From Amnibacterium sp. CER49 (lineage in GTDB: Bacteria; Actinomycetota; Actinomycetes; Actinomycetales; Microbacteriaceae), in contig NZ_JARVWQ010000001.1 of NCBI RefSeq assembly GCF_029846255.1, forward strand, positions 1,302,001 through 1,366,000: 64,000 nt of DNA, given 5' to 3'. The position numbers and the translations under genes were made by a program. The notes under the pieces are model-generated. The model was not told the DNA's origin and did no database searches. It was given only the letters and a program-made list of their open reading frames with translations. Shown here piece by piece: positions 26,947 to 34,175 of this stretch (within the stretch, counting starts at the first letter, position 1; each line of letters opens with the position of its first letter).

Positions 26947-26952
26947 AGTCTG
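26947..26952 (-). promoter_or_regulatory. Candidate -10 of the chdC-hemL operon
   Basis: CAGACT on the minus strand, in the same CAGACTGGAGG context as the hexamer before the gene at 42922. It would give a leader of about 105 bases before chdC. A 12-base direct repeat CGCGCAGAAGGG (26896-26907 and 26976-26987) flanks it. Confidence 0.4.
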
Positions 26953-26984
26953 CTACACCCGCGGAGGAACCCGGACGCGCAGAA

Positions 26985-27010
26985 GGGGCGCCCCCTCACG
27001 GGGGCGCCCC
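26985..27010 (-). terminator. Strong hairpin terminator after the DUF3618 gene
   Basis: Perfect 11-base stem GGGGCGCCCCC (26985-26995) with GGGGGCGCCCC (27000-27010) and a four-base loop, 32 bases past the stop of the minus-strand DUF3618 gene and before the chdC operon. It separates the small membrane-protein genes from chdC. On the minus strand it is followed by TTCT, not a long T-tract. Confidence 0.75.
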
Positions 27011-27042
27011 CTCCCAGTGCTTTCGAAGCCTGCCCGGGGCCG

Positions 27043-27318
27043 TCAGCCCCGGCGGGTGGCGCCGCGGATGATCAGGGCGCCGAGGCCCGCCACCACAGCG
27101 GCGGTGCCGCCGAGCACGCCGTAGACGAGCGCGGGGTTGTCGCGGCGCAGCTCGTCGAACGTCGCGCGGCCGTCGGCGATCAGCCGCCGCGCCTGCTTCG
27201 GGACGTCGAGCCGGTCCTCGATCGCGTCGAGGGTCGCGGCGAGCCGCTGCCTCGTCTGCTCGATGTCGGATCGGATCTCGGACAGCTGCCGGTCCTTGTC
27301 GCTGCCGTCACCGGTCAT
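27043..27318 (-). CDS. DUF3618 family membrane-associated protein
   Basis: 91 residues. An N-terminal charged helix IRSDIEQTRQRLAATLDAIEDRLDVPKQ is the DUF3618 signature; it is followed by a single membrane span VYGVLGGTAAVVAGLGALII and a basic tail. Function is not established; the family usually occurs with YtxH-like and holin-like genes as here. ATG 27318 is chosen; it overlaps the end of the upstream holin-like gene (27308), implying coupled translation. Last gene of a three-gene set, ended by a strong hairpin. Confidence 0.85.
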   Translation of the reverse strand: MTGDGSDKDRQLSEIRSDIEQTRQRLAATLDAIEDRLDVPKQARRLIADGRATFDELRRDNPALVYGVLGGTAAVVAGLGALIIRGATRRG

Positions 27319-27781
27319 AGGAACCAACCCCCTTGAATGCCTTGACGTCGTCCTTCACGGAGTCGACCGCCTCCTTCGGTACCGGCGGCACCCCCCGCTT
27401 CACGCGCGAGAGGCCGAGCAGGCCGAGCACGGCGGCGATGAGCAGCAGGACCACGCCGACGATGAGCGCGGAGAGCCAGGGCGGCAGCGCGGTGGCGATG
27501 CCGAGGATCGCCGTCGCGATGAGCACCCAGAGGGCGAAGTAGCCGAACACCGCGGCGCCGACGAAGAGCCCGATGCCGATACCCGCGACCTTGAGGCGGC
27601 TGACCGCCTCGCGCTTGATCTGCTCGATCTCGTCGCGGATGAGCGCCGAGACGAGCCCCGGCAGCTCGCCGATCAGCTTGAAGACCGACTTGCGCGACGG
27701 GTCGTCGGGCGACGGGCTGTGCCGGTTCGGCTCCTCCCGGGAGGCGCGCGGGGTCCCGGTGGCGCGTGCGGTGGTGGTCAT
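27308..27781 (-). CDS. Holin-X superfamily III / phage-holin-like membrane protein
   Basis: 157 residues. A hydrophilic N-terminus leads to a cytoplasmic helix (LIGELPGLVSALIRDEIEQIKREA) and two long hydrophobic helices separated by a short turn: IGIGLFVGAAVFGYFALWVLIATAI and LSALIVGVVLLLIAAVLGLLGL, then the conserved KRGVPPVPKEAVDSVKDDVKA. This is the actinobacterial Holin-X pattern (Phage_holin_3_6). Despite the name, chromosomal members with DUF3618 and YtxH partners are not prophage lysis genes; no other phage gene is near. GAGG is upstream of ATG 27781, 7 bases after the YtxH-like stop. Confidence 0.85.
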   Translation of the reverse strand: MTTTARATGTPRASREEPNRHSPSPDDPSRKSVFKLIGELPGLVSALIRDEIEQIKREAVSRLKVAGIGIGLFVGAAVFGYFALWVLIATAILGIATALPPWLSALIVGVVLLLIAAVLGLLGLSRVKRGVPPVPKEAVDSVKDDVKAFKGVGSYDR

Positions 27782-27788
27782 CGACGCC

Positions 27789-28058
27789 TCACGCCGCGGT
27801 CTGGTCGCTCTTGCGCTTGGTGACCTGCGACACGACCTTCTTGGCCTGGTCGACGACGGCGCCCTGCACCTCGGGGGCGCGCTCCTTCACGAAGCCCTGC
27901 ACCGTGTCGATCACCTGGTCGACGGTCTTCTGCACGTTCCGGTCGTTCCAGAGACGGTCGCTCGCCGCCTTGATCTGCTCGTAGCGCCGGCGACCGGCAC
28001 GCGCGCCGAGGACGTACCCCACAGCGGCTCCGGCAATGAACATCAGCCTGCCCGACAT
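27789..28058 (-). CDS. YtxH-like small membrane protein
   Basis: 89 residues: one N-terminal membrane span with small residues (LMFIAGAAVGYVLGARAG) followed by RRRYEQIKAA and a long amphipathic cytoplasmic helix (KTVDQVIDTVQGFVKERAPEVQGAVV) with a lysine-rich end. The GAAVGYVLGARAGRRRYEQI block is the recurrent YtxH-like signature in actinobacteria, linked to stress response. A strong GAGGAGG lies seven bases before ATG 28058. It heads the unit ytxH-like, holin-like, DUF3618, placed between cgoX and chdC. Confidence 0.85.
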   Translation of the reverse strand: MSGRLMFIAGAAVGYVLGARAGRRRYEQIKAASDRLWNDRNVQKTVDQVIDTVQGFVKERAPEVQGAVVDQAKKVVSQVTKRKSDQTAA

Positions 28059-28109
28059 CCGAGTCCTCCTCACGTTCTTCGTCGAGTCCTGGGTCCGACT
28101 CGTCGCCCC

Positions 28110-28115
28110 ACTGTA
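28110..28115 (-). promoter_or_regulatory. Candidate -10 of the YtxH/holin/DUF3618 unit
   Basis: TACAGT on the minus strand, about 52 bases before ATG 28058, giving a leader with a strong Shine-Dalgarno. It lies in the 98-base gap after cgoX, so the unit can be expressed apart from hemE-cgoX. Confidence 0.4.
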
Positions 28116-28156
28116 TCGACCGTGAACCGTTCGATCAGGGAGTTCCCTTCGCATCA

Positions 28157-29503
28157 TCAGGGAAGGTCCGGCTCGAGCGCGAGGGCCGCCGCTTCGGCGC
28201 CCGCCACCACCGACGCGAGCCCGGTTCCGGTGCGCCACGACCCCGTCACCGCGAGGCGCGGAGGCAGCGCGGCGGCGTCGAGCGCGGCCCGGATCGCGCG
28301 CGTCTCGGGCGCGAGCGGCGGCGCGGAGTCGACCCACACCGTGTCGAGCCGGTCGGTCGGCTCCGGCAGGTCGAGACCGGTGAGCGCCGACGCGTCGGCG
28401 CGCACGGCGGCCGGATCGACCTCGTCGGGCCCGCGGTAGGCGAGGCGCAGCAGGTGGCGCCCTGCCGGCAGCTCCGCGCCCACCCAGGCCCACTTCGCGG
28501 TGACGTGCGTCAGCGCGGTCGCCCGGACCCCGGTGAAGGACGGGGCGCGGAGGACGCCGCTGCCGCGCGGCGCGGCGTCGAGGCGCGCGTCGTCGACGGC
28601 GAGCACCACCGAACGGCTCACCGCCGGCCGCGGCCGGGGCAGCTCGGCGACCGTCGGGGCGGCGTCGCGGAGCAGGTCGAAGGCGGCGGCGCCGTCGGCC
28701 GCGACCACGACCGCATCCGTCTCCAGGTCCTCCCCCGGCGTGACGACCGTGAAGCCGGGTCCGTGCGGCTCGGGGTGCACGCCGAGCACCTCCTGCCCCG
28801 TCCGCACGGCGACGCCGAAGCGCTCGAGGTCGTCGAGCAGCGCGTCGACGAGCCGCGCGACGCCGCCGCGCACGCCCTGCACGGCGCTGCCGGCGGGTGC
28901 TGCGGAGCGCAGCCGCAGCACCGCGGCCGACAGGCTGCCCGTCGCCGTGATCGCGGCGTTCAGCTGCGGGGCGATCGCGTCGACCTCGACCTCGTCCGGG
29001 TCGACGCCGTACACGCTCTCGACGACGGGCGCGACGAGCCGCTCGAGCACGCGCTGCCCCATCCGCCCCCGCACGAGCGGCCCGAGACGGTCGTACCGGC
29101 CAACGCGCAGCACCGGGACCAGCCGATCGGCGTAGGCCCGCAGGGCGCCCGGCCAGTCGACCACCCGCCGGACGTCGTCCGCGAGCGGCGAGGCGGGGAT
29201 CCCGAGCACGCCGCCGGCGGGCAGCGGCACGGTCCGGTTCCCGAGCGCGACCCAGGCGCTGCCGGCGGGATCGACGAGGTCCGCCTCGAGCCCCAGGTCG
29301 GTGAGCAGGCCGCGCACGGTGCCGCCCCGGACCGCGAAGCTCTCGGCACCGGTGTCGACGACCGTGCCCGCGACCTGGCCCCGCGCCACGCGACCACCGG
29401 GCCGCTCCCGGCGCTCGAGCAGCGTCACCGCGGCGCCGCGGAGCGCGAGCCGGCGAGCGGCGACGAGGCCCGCGACCCCGCCCCCGACGACGACCACCCG
29501 CAT
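28157..29503 (-). CDS. cgoX: Coproporphyrinogen III oxidase, HemY type
   Basis: 448 residues, flavin amine-oxidase fold. RVVVVGGGVAGLVAARRLALRG with LLERRERPGGR binds FAD; the C-terminal GTGLASVVAGAEAAALAL closes the FAD site, and VESVYGVDPDEVEVDAIAPQL is a HemY/CgoX marker. With ChdC in the genome it should oxidise coproporphyrinogen III to coproporphyrin III rather than protoporphyrinogen. The ATG at 29503 shares one base with the hemE stop (TGATG), so the two genes are coupled; a GTG directly before it is an alternative start. Confidence 0.94.
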   Translation of the reverse strand: MRVVVVGGGVAGLVAARRLALRGAAVTLLERRERPGGRVARGQVAGTVVDTGAESFAVRGGTVRGLLTDLGLEADLVDPAGSAWVALGNRTVPLPAGGVLGIPASPLADDVRRVVDWPGALRAYADRLVPVLRVGRYDRLGPLVRGRMGQRVLERLVAPVVESVYGVDPDEVEVDAIAPQLNAAITATGSLSAAVLRLRSAAPAGSAVQGVRGGVARLVDALLDDLERFGVAVRTGQEVLGVHPEPHGPGFTVVTPGEDLETDAVVVAADGAAAFDLLRDAAPTVAELPRPRPAVSRSVVLAVDDARLDAAPRGSGVLRAPSFTGVRATALTHVTAKWAWVGAELPAGRHLLRLAYRGPDEVDPAAVRADASALTGLDLPEPTDRLDTVWVDSAPPLAPETRAIRAALDAAALPPRLAVTGSWRTGTGLASVVAGAEAAALALEPDLP

Positions 29504-30528
29504 CACGGCAGCTCGTGCGCCCACTCGACGATGCGGGTGAGCACGCCCGGATCCGTCGTGGGGGGCACCCCGTGACCGAGGTTCAGCACGTGCGCCGGCG
29601 CGGCCCGGCCGGCGGCGACGACGTCGGCGAGGTGCGCCTCGAGCACCGGCCAGGGCGCCTCGAGCAGCGCCGGATCGATGTTCCCCTGAACGGGCACGTC
29701 GCCGCCGAGCAGCGCCGAGGCCGCGTCGAGGGGGATGCGGTGGTCCACCCCGAGAACGTCGGCGCCCGCGTCGCGCATCGCGGGCAGCAGGTGCGCCGTA
29801 CCGGTGCCGAAGTGCACCGTCGGCACCCCCTCCACCCCGGCGAGGGCGCGGGCCGATGCGGGCAGCACCGCGACGCGGTAGTCCCGCTCCGACAGCGCGC
29901 CCGCCCACGAGTCGAACAGCTGCACGGCCTGCGCGCCGGCGCGGACCTGGGCGGCGAGGAACGCGCCCGAGACGTCCGCGAGCCACTCGGTGAGGCGCTG
30001 CCAGGAGCGGGGGTCGGCGTGCATCAGGGTCCGGGCGCGCAGCTGGTCCTTCGACGGGCCGCCCTCGACGACGTAGCTCGCGAGCGTGAAGGGCGCGCCG
30101 GCGAAGCCGATGAGCGGCACGTCGCCGAGCTGCGCGACCGTGCGGCGCACCGCGTCCTCGATGACCTCGAGCGCCTCCGGGGCGAGCTCGTGCGCGGTGA
30201 GGGCGTCGAGGTCCGCGGCGTCGCGGACCGGCCGCGCGAAGACCGGGCCGCGTCCCGGCACGATCTCGACGTCGACGCCCGCGAGCTTGAGCGGCACGAC
30301 GATGTCGCTGAAGAAGATCGCCGCGTCGACGCCGTGCCGGCGCACGGGCTGCACCGTGATCTCCGCGGCGAGCTCCGGGGTGAGGCAGGCGTCGAGCATC
30401 GCGGTGCCGGCCCGGCTCGCGCGGTACTCCGGGAGGGAGCGTCCCGCCTGCCGCATGAACCAGACGGGCAGGCGCGCGGGGCGGGTGCCCCTGTAGGCGT
30501 CGAGCAGCGGGGCGGAGGGAGCAGGCAC
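29503..30528 (-). CDS. hemE: Uroporphyrinogen decarboxylase
   Basis: 341 residues, TIM-barrel UroD. LPVWFMRQAGRSLPEYR (substrate arginines), FFSDIVVP (catalytic Asp), PLIGFAGAPFTLASYVVEGG and the C-terminal HVLNLGHGVPPTTDP are all diagnostic. It decarboxylates uroporphyrinogen III to coproporphyrinogen III. GTG 30528 is chosen: GGGAGGA lies about ten bases upstream and the protein then starts like family members; a longer frame extends to 30633 but would overlap the hemA promoter region. It is divergent from hemA, 88 bases apart. Confidence 0.95.
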   Translation of the reverse strand: MPAPSAPLLDAYRGTRPARLPVWFMRQAGRSLPEYRASRAGTAMLDACLTPELAAEITVQPVRRHGVDAAIFFSDIVVPLKLAGVDVEIVPGRGPVFARPVRDAADLDALTAHELAPEALEVIEDAVRRTVAQLGDVPLIGFAGAPFTLASYVVEGGPSKDQLRARTLMHADPRSWQRLTEWLADVSGAFLAAQVRAGAQAVQLFDSWAGALSERDYRVAVLPASARALAGVEGVPTVHFGTGTAHLLPAMRDAGADVLGVDHRIPLDAASALLGGDVPVQGNIDPALLEAPWPVLEAHLADVVAAGRAAPAHVLNLGHGVPPTTDPGVLTRIVEWAHELP

Positions 30529-30585
30529 GGTCAGGGATCCTCCCACCGCGCGCGCGGTGCTCGCCCTCGGCGGACGGGCAGAGGG

Positions 30586-30600
30586 CGCCCCCAGGGGGCG
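30586..30600. promoter_or_regulatory. 15-bp palindrome in the hemE/hemA gap
   Basis: CGCCCCC-A-GGGGGCG, perfect arms of seven about one central base. It ends two bases before the hemA -10 hexamer, so a bound protein would interfere with hemA transcription and lies 58 bases from the hemE start. Confidence 0.5.
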
Positions 30601-30602
30601 TT

Positions 30603-30608
30603 TACACT
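30603..30608 (+). promoter_or_regulatory. -10 hexamer of hemA, leaderless arrangement
   Basis: TACACT eight bases before the GTG at 30617; identical hexamers precede crgA and pepO. No Shine-Dalgarno lies between it and the start. Confidence 0.6.
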
Positions 30609-30616
30609 CGATCCTC

Positions 30617-31906
30617 GTGCTCAAGGCCCTCACCGCGGACTACCGCACCGCGGGCTTCGAGCTGCTCGAGCGGCTCGCGGTGGTGACGCCCGAGGCCGTC
30701 GCCCGGTTCGCCGCCGAGCGCGACGGCGTGGCAGGTGCCGTCCTGCTCGCCACCTGCAACCGCTTCGAGGCCTACCTCGACATCGAGGACGACGCCGCGG
30801 CGCTCGACGCGCTCGTCGAGCGGGCCGCCGCCGAGGCGGACGTGCCCGCGGAGCGCATCCGCGAGGCGCTCGTCGAGCGGGACGGCGAGGACATCCCCGC
30901 GCACCTCTTCGCGGTGTCGAGCGGCCTCGAGTCGCTCGTCGTCGGCGAGGCCGAGATCGCCGGCCAGGTCTCACGCGCGCTCGAGTCGGCCCGCACCGCC
31001 GGCAGCACGACGACCGCCCTCGAGCGGCTCTTCCAGCGCGCGTCCCGCACGTCGAGCTCCGTGCAGAACCGCACGCGCCTCGGCTTCGCAGGCCGCAGCA
31101 TCGTGCGCCTCGCGCTCGACCTCGTCGAGGGACGGCTGCCCGACTGGTCCGCGGTGCGCGTGCTGCTGATCGGCACCGGCACCTACGCGGGGGCCACCCT
31201 CGCCGCCCTCCGCGACCGCGGCGTGCGCGAGGTGGCCGTGTACTCGCCGAGCGGTCGCGCCGAGCGCTTCGCCCGCCGCGAGGGCGTGGTCGCCGTGCCC
31301 CGCGACGACCTGCCCGCCCGGCTCGCCCGCGCCCACGTCGTCATCGCCTGCAGCATCGCGACCGAGCCGATCCTCGACGCCGCGAAGCTCGGCCGGGCGC
31401 GCGAGCGGGAGCAGGTCGCCGGTCGCCAGCTCGTCGTCGATCTCGGCCTGCCGCGCAACATCGACCCCGACGTGGTCGACGTGCCGGGCGTCGAGCTGCT
31501 CGACCTCGAGACGATCAGCCTGCACGCGCCGCTGCCCGAGCTGCAGGCCTCCGCCGACGCGCAGGCCCTCATCGATCAGGCGGTCGAGGAGTTCCGCGCC
31601 GACCAGCAGGCCGCCGCGGTCACGCCGGCCGTCGTCGCCTTCCGCGGGCACGTCTTCGAGCTCGTCGAGGCGGAGCTCGAGCGCCTGCGGCGTCGCGGCC
31701 CGCTCGACGAGTCGACCGAGCGCGCGATGCGCCACCTCGCCAGCGTGCTCGTGCACGGTCCCTCGACCCGGGCCCGCACGTTCGCGGCGCAGGGCGAGGC
31801 GCAGCGCTTCACCGATGCGCTGTCGGTCGTGTTCGGCGTCGAGCCGGCACCGCTCGCGCAGCCGCGCGACGACCTCCGGCCCGCCTCGGACGAGCTCGCC
31901 GGCTGA
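30617..31906 (+). CDS. hemA: Glutamyl-tRNA reductase
   Basis: 429 residues. The catalytic cysteine is C47 in VLLATCNRFEAYLD; SGLESLVVGEAEIAGQV, the NADP-binding VLLIGTGTYAGATLAAL and VVDLGLPRNIDPDV follow, then the C-terminal helical dimerisation domain. It reduces glutamyl-tRNA to glutamate 1-semialdehyde, the committed step of the C5 route. The N-terminus LKALTADYRTAGFELLERL fits the GTG at 30617. It is transcribed away from hemE; all other haem genes here are on the opposite strand. The C-terminus is proline-rich and variable. Confidence 0.95.
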   Translation: MLKALTADYRTAGFELLERLAVVTPEAVARFAAERDGVAGAVLLATCNRFEAYLDIEDDAAALDALVERAAAEADVPAERIREALVERDGEDIPAHLFAVSSGLESLVVGEAEIAGQVSRALESARTAGSTTTALERLFQRASRTSSSVQNRTRLGFAGRSIVRLALDLVEGRLPDWSAVRVLLIGTGTYAGATLAALRDRGVREVAVYSPSGRAERFARREGVVAVPRDDLPARLARAHVVIACSIATEPILDAAKLGRAREREQVAGRQLVVDLGLPRNIDPDVVDVPGVELLDLETISLHAPLPELQASADAQALIDQAVEEFRADQQAAAVTPAVVAFRGHVFELVEAELERLRRRGPLDESTERAMRHLASVLVHGPSTRARTFAAQGEAQRFTDALSVVFGVEPAPLAQPRDDLRPASDELAG

Positions 31907-31986
31907 CCGGACGACGGAGATCCTGCGCTCGACCGGCCGAGATCCCTCCCGCAGCACGCGGACTCGTGCACGGATCCCCCGTTCCG

Positions 31987-32892
31987 TCAGGACAGGGTGT
32001 CGAGCAGGTGCGCCGCGGAGCGCAGCCAGGCCGCGCCGCGGTCGTCGCCGAGGCGGAGCAGCAGCAGACCCGTCGAGACCCGTTCGACGAAGGCCCACTC
32101 CCAGATCGCCTGGGCGTCGAGCCCGGACCGCTCCGCGAGCAGGCGGCACCACCCCTGCAGCGTCGCGACGGGCAGCTCGGCGTCCGCGCCCCGCTCGCGC
32201 AGCACGACCCCGAGGTCGTACGCCGGATCGGCGACGAAGCCGTCGGGGTCGATGAGCAGGTACCCGGACACCGCCCCCGCGCGGGCGGCCTCGAGGGGGT
32301 TGCCGGGGTGCGGGTCGCCGTGCACGACGACCTCCTCCCCGCGGAACCCGGCACGCCGGCCGGCGCACCGGAGCGCCGCGTCGACCACGCGGCGGTCGGC
32401 CGCGCTGCCGGCCTCCTCCACGAAGGCGCCGAGCTCGGCGGCCTTCGCCGCGGACGAGCCGGGCTCGCCGCGGGGCGGGAGCCACGCGGCGCGGCAGAGG
32501 TCGGCCAGCACCGTCAGCTCGCGCTCGGCCGGGAGCCCGTGCCGGCCGAGCGGCGCCCCGAGGCGTTCGAGCAGCAGCACGCGGCGCACCGGATCACGCG
32601 CGAGCAGCAGCGCGTACCCGTGGCCGGCGGCCCGCTCGAGCAGCGCACCCTGCCCGGCCGTGCCGCCCTCGGGCACCTCGAGCTTCAGCACCGCGTCGCG
32701 ATCCCCCGCCCGCACACGGAGCACGACCGAGGCGCCCGCCCCGGGGATCGGCTCGCCGACCTCGAGCGACCACCGCGTCGCGATGTCGTGGACGAGCCCG
32801 TCGAGCGCCGCGAGCCAGTGCTCCCCGGTCTCGCCGAGCGCCTCCGCCCGCCGCCGCACGACGGCCGGCACGGGCACGGCGCGCGGGCTCAC
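31987..32892 (-). CDS. Aminoglycoside/hydroxyurea-type phosphotransferase (APH(6)-like)
   Basis: 301 residues, protein-kinase-like fold. VVLRVRAGDRDAVLKLEVP is the ATP-lysine strand, VVHGDPHPGNPL the catalytic loop (Asp and Asn) and LLIDPDGFVADPAYDLG the metal-binding aspartate. The overall layout matches the streptomycin 6-kinase / hydroxyurea phosphotransferase family (PF04655). Chromosomal homologues are often of unknown substrate, so resistance should not be assumed. GTG 32892 overlaps the stop of the GNAT gene (GTGA), and that gene in turn overlaps the RibD-like gene, making a three-gene unit RibD-like, GNAT, kinase. Confidence 0.82.
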   Translation of the reverse strand: MSPRAVPVPAVVRRRAEALGETGEHWLAALDGLVHDIATRWSLEVGEPIPGAGASVVLRVRAGDRDAVLKLEVPEGGTAGQGALLERAAGHGYALLLARDPVRRVLLLERLGAPLGRHGLPAERELTVLADLCRAAWLPPRGEPGSSAAKAAELGAFVEEAGSAADRRVVDAALRCAGRRAGFRGEEVVVHGDPHPGNPLEAARAGAVSGYLLIDPDGFVADPAYDLGVVLRERGADAELPVATLQGWCRLLAERSGLDAQAIWEWAFVERVSTGLLLLRLGDDRGAAWLRSAAHLLDTLS

Positions 32893-33455
32893 GCGGGTTC
32901 GACGGTGCGGCCGAGGATCCAGGCGTGCTTGCCGACCTGCCGCACGCGGGTGAAGCCGAGGTCCTCGAACAGCTCCGCGGTACCGCTGAAGAGGAACCGC
33001 CCCTGCGCCTCGCGGTCGGCGGTGGTCTCGGAGATCACCTCGACGAGGCCCCCGCCCGCCTGCGCGATGCGCTCGAGCGCCCCCTCGACCCCGGCGCGGG
33101 CGACACCGCGTCCCCTCGACCGCCGGTCGACGAAGACGCAGGCGATGCGCCAGTCGGGCACGGGCGGCGCGTCGTTCAGGTACTCCCGCCGGAACTTGAT
33201 GCCGGGCAGCTCGTCCGGGGGCCCGTACTGGCACCAGCCCTGGGCGACCCCGGCGGGATCGAGCACGAGTGCGGCGTGCGCGCGGCCCGTGCGCACCCCC
33301 TCCTCCTTCATCGCGCGGTAGTCACCCCCCTGCTTCGCGCGCTCGAGATGCCAGCCGATGCACCAGCAGCCGCCGTACACCCCGTTGTTGCGCTCGACGA
33401 GCTCGGCGAACAGCGGCCAGGTGGCGGGCTCGAGGGACCGGACCGTCCAGCTCAC
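32889..33455 (-). CDS. GNAT family N-acetyltransferase
   Basis: 188 residues. The acetyl-CoA loop is in DRRSRGRGVARAGVEGALERI (R-x-x-G-x-G/A), preceded by the WRIACVFVD strand, and LFSGTAELFEDLGFTRVRQVGKHAWIL forms the last strands. The N-terminal half contains an unusual CWCIGWH cluster with aromatic residues (Cys, Trp, His), absent from most GNATs, that could bind substrate or metal. GTG 33455 overlaps the RibD-like stop as GTGA. Substrate unknown. Confidence 0.85.
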   Translation of the reverse strand: MSWTVRSLEPATWPLFAELVERNNGVYGGCWCIGWHLERAKQGGDYRAMKEEGVRTGRAHAALVLDPAGVAQGWCQYGPPDELPGIKFRREYLNDAPPVPDWRIACVFVDRRSRGRGVARAGVEGALERIAQAGGGLVEVISETTADREAQGRFLFSGTAELFEDLGFTRVRQVGKHAWILGRTVEPA

Positions 33456-34096
33456 CGGCGGCGCTCCATCAGCAGGTGCACCACCCCGCTGGGCGAGGCC
33501 ACCGACTCGATCTCGAACCGCTCCTCGAGACCCTCGAGCCCGTCCCAGAGCCGCTCGCCGCGGCCGAGCACGATCGGCGTCACGACGACGTGGAGCGAGT
33601 CGATCAGGTCGGCGGCGAGGAACTGACGGACCGTCTGCACACCGCCGCCGATGCGCACGTCGAGGCCGCCCGCCTGCTCGCGGGCCACCGCGAGCGCCTG
33701 CTCGGGCGACGCGTCGACGAACGTGAACGTGGTCTCCCCGACGACGAGCGGCGGCCGCGGGTGGTGCGTCAGCACGACCACGGGGGTGTGGAACGGGGGC
33801 TCGTCGCCCCACCAGCCGATCCAGCCGTCGTCGGGCCACGGACCGCGCTGCGGGCCGAACTTGTTGCGGCCCATGATCTCGGCACCGATGCCGGGGCCCC
33901 AGGCCGAGGCGAGGCGGTCGTCGAGACCGCGCGACCCCGACGGCTGCCCCTGCATCGCCTGGAACGTCGCGGTCGGGAAGAACCAGCTCATGATGCGGCC
34001 GCCGGCGTGGCCGAACGGGGCCTCGAGCGACTGCCCCTCGCCCGTGCCGAAGCCGTCGAGCGAGACGCCGAAGTTGTGCACGCGTACCCGGGACAT
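33452..34096 (-). CDS. Dihydrofolate-reductase-fold protein (RibD C-terminal family)
   Basis: 214 residues. The start VRVHNFGVSLDGFGTGEGQS, GAEIMGRNKFG, TPVVVLTHHPRPPL and VRIGGGVQTVRQFLAADLIDSLHVVVTPIVLGRGERLW are the typical motifs of stand-alone RibD-C/DHFR-like reductases common in actinobacteria. NADPH-dependent reduction of an unknown substrate is likely; true riboflavin synthesis genes are not nearby. ATG 34096 has a strong CAGGAGG six bases upstream. First gene of the RibD-like, GNAT, APH-like unit. Confidence 0.88.
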   Translation of the reverse strand: MSRVRVHNFGVSLDGFGTGEGQSLEAPFGHAGGRIMSWFFPTATFQAMQGQPSGSRGLDDRLASAWGPGIGAEIMGRNKFGPQRGPWPDDGWIGWWGDEPPFHTPVVVLTHHPRPPLVVGETTFTFVDASPEQALAVAREQAGGLDVRIGGGVQTVRQFLAADLIDSLHVVVTPIVLGRGERLWDGLEGLEERFEIESVASPSGVVHLLMERRR

Positions 34097-34175
34097 GGCA
34101 CCTCCTGTCGCGTCACCATAGGACCCTGTGGCGACACCCCGGCGATCACGCAGGATGGGCGGGAAGGAGGAGCCG

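Noticed and set aside
27308-27781. Prophage on the basis of a holin-like protein
   Set aside because: No phage structural, lysin, integrase or repressor gene is nearby; holin-X proteins of this type are chromosomal in many actinobacteria.
31954-31969. GCACG-N6-CGTGC hairpin after hemA as a terminator
   Set aside because: Five pairs only, too weak to separate from background.
31987-32892. Calling the APH(6)-like gene a streptomycin resistance determinant
   Set aside because: Family membership alone does not fix the substrate; chromosomal homologues are common and often without resistance.
29515-33321. A 3.8-kb plus-strand frame across hemE, hemA and beyond
   Set aside because: It crosses real genes on both strands, is repetitive in R, A, G and V, and lacks any fold; an artefact of high GC in the third codon position.
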